Assembly: GCA_002331255.1 (NCBI GenBank)
Contig: DCZD01000019.1
Coordinates: forward strand, 7,748-14,219
Reading direction: 5' to 3'
From: Acidimicrobiaceae bacterium UBA2093
GTDB taxonomy: Bacteria; Actinomycetota; Acidimicrobiia; Acidimicrobiales; Ilumatobacteraceae
Length of the DNA: 6,472 nt
Below are positions 5,702 through 6,472 of the stretch, one piece after another. The translations under genes were made by a program, and so were the position numbers. Position 1 is the first letter of the stretch. Each line of letters opens with the position of its first letter. Below the pieces are notes generated by a model. That model worked only from the letters and a program-made list of their open reading frames with translations. It was not told the origin of the DNA and did no database searches.

Positions 5702-6472
5702 CTACTCGCCTGCTTGCCGGTGTCGTGAGACCATTTCCGATCGACACCTCGCGACGTGCATGCACAACACTGTCGCAGCCATGGCCACGTTCAGGCTTTC
5801 AGAGCGACCAACGTGAGGCACGGTCACCCATTCAGTGATGGGAGCTGAAGGCGACACTCCGTGAGCTTCATTGCCAAAGACCAGTGCAAGCGAGCCGTCC
5901 ATATCGACGTCGTACAGAGAAGTCGTCTTGATTGACCCGACCCCCTCATGAGACGTGGTACCCAGTACTCGACTGGCCACTTCAGTGACCTGTGACCACG
6001 CCGCCCCGACAACGACTGGCACATGGAACAATGCCCCAGCAGATGCACGCACGACTTTTGGCGAATATGGGTCGACGCAATCGTTGACCAGGATTACTCG
6101 CACACAACCTGAGGCCTCAGCGCTTCTGATGATCGTGCCCATGTTTCCGGGATCAGAAACAGCATCAAGAACGATGCTCCAGCCTTCCCCGGAATCGGCC
6201 GCATGCAACGTTGAAGGCGACATCCACTCATGCATCTCGACGACAGCCATGACGCCTTGGGGCGACACAGTGTCACTGATGGAATCGAATGTCTTGGAAT
6301 CAAGGGTGCCGCACTCAACACGCCCATTCAGTGGGTCGTCGACGCCGTCGCGCACGTAGATCTCGAGCACGTTCCAGCCCGCATCGAACGCGTCACAGAC
6401 AAGGCCTGCTCCTTCGACGACAAAACGTCCTGCGTCATAACGCGAACTGCGGCGCCCAATGAGGCGCCGCAG
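5702..6472 (-). CDS. TrmH/SpoU family RNA 2'-O-methyltransferase, 5' end beyond the window
   Basis: This is a SPOUT-class, S-adenosylmethionine-dependent enzyme predicted to 2'-O-methylate a ribose in rRNA or tRNA. In the window 256 residues are visible. The family is about 260-270 residues, so only a few N-terminal residues are missing. The frame is open to the right edge, so the GTG at 6370 is internal. The visible N-terminal part (LIGRRSSRYDAGRFVVEG) is the typical substrate-binding domain of this family, followed by SPQGV. The SPOUT domain shows motif 1 (DPGNMGTIIRSAEASG, visible residues 107-122), DPYSPKVVRASAGALF (134-149), motif 2 (FGNEAHG, 199-205) and motif 3 (SESLNVAMA, 224-232), which form the trefoil-knot cofactor site. 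Mycobacteria carry a gene called tsnR directly upstream of pheS, so this is probably its equivalent. The name does not establish thiostrepton resistance or the target nucleotide. Confidence 0.93.
   Translation of the reverse strand: MRRLIGRRSSRYDAGRFVVEGAGLVCDAFDAGWNVLEIYVRDGVDDPLNGRVECGTLDSKTFDSISDTVSPQGVMAVVEMHEWMSPSTLHAADSGEGWSIVLDAVSDPGNMGTIIRSAEASGCVRVILVNDCVDPYSPKVVRASAGALFHVPVVVGAAWSQVTEVASRVLGTTSHEGVGSIKTTSLYDVDMDGSLALVFGNEAHGVSPSAPITEWVTVPHVGRSESLNVAMAATVLCMHVARCRSEMVSRHRQAGE
6447..6472. repeat. Strong GC-rich inverted repeat in the methyltransferase 5' region
   Basis: CTGCGGCGCC (6447-6456) and GGCGCCGCAG (6463-6472) are perfect 10-bp arms around the 6-nt loop CAATGA, ending exactly at the window edge. 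The repeat lies inside the coding sequence, in the codons for LRRLIGRRS near the N terminus of the methyltransferase, so it would form a very stable hairpin early in that mRNA. There is no T-tract, so it does not look like an intrinsic terminator. The stem may continue beyond the window. Confidence 0.75.

Noticed and set aside
6368..6370. GTG as the start of the methyltransferase
   Set aside because: The frame stays open to the window edge, and the upstream codons encode the conserved N-terminal part of the family, so this GTG is internal.

Overview
The window comes from the chromosome of an actinomycete-type bacterium. The minus strand carries an RNA methyltransferase of the SpoU/TrmH family, then pheS, pheT, argC and argB. 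From memory of mycobacterial genomes, this is close to the actinobacterial order tsnR-pheS-pheT-argC-argJ-argB. GTG starts, apparently leaderless genes and a GC content in the mid-50s by eye (spot-checked, not computed over the window) suggest a lower-GC actinobacterium. A member of the Acidimicrobiia is my best guess, but the lineage is inference. The DNA is almost fully coding: the only gaps are 22, 3 and 12 bp, and I see no tRNA, rRNA, CRISPR array, insertion sequence or phage gene.

Right block (2310-6472, minus strand): the methyltransferase runs off the right edge. It is followed after 12 bp by pheS and then by pheT, with a 4-bp GTGA overlap. PheS and PheT form the (alpha-beta)2 phenylalanyl-tRNA synthetase. 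Left block (1-1711, minus strand): argC overlaps argB by 4 bp (ATGA), and argB runs off the left edge. These encode steps 3 and 2 of arginine biosynthesis. argJ, usually found between them in this phylum, is absent from that position.

Between the blocks sits a single plus-strand gene for a YqgE/AlgH (DUF179) protein of unknown molecular function. It is convergent with pheT, with only 3 bp between the stop codons. It is divergent from argC, with only 22 bp between the start codons.

That 22-bp divergent region is the most interesting part of the window. It holds two inverted repeats with 14-bp cores, TGTAT-TACC-ATACA and TGCAT-AACT-ATGCA, whose centres are 20 bp apart. Their size, spacing and sequence match a tandem ARG-box operator for the arginine repressor ArgR. 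The first box contains the 7-bp TACCATA, which reads as a -10 element on both strands (TACCAT for yqgE, TATGGT for argC). Each reading has a plausible -35 at a spacing of 17-18 bp. The prediction is one bidirectional, leaderless, arginine-controlled promoter driving argCB one way and yqgE the other. It would place a protein of unknown function under arginine control.
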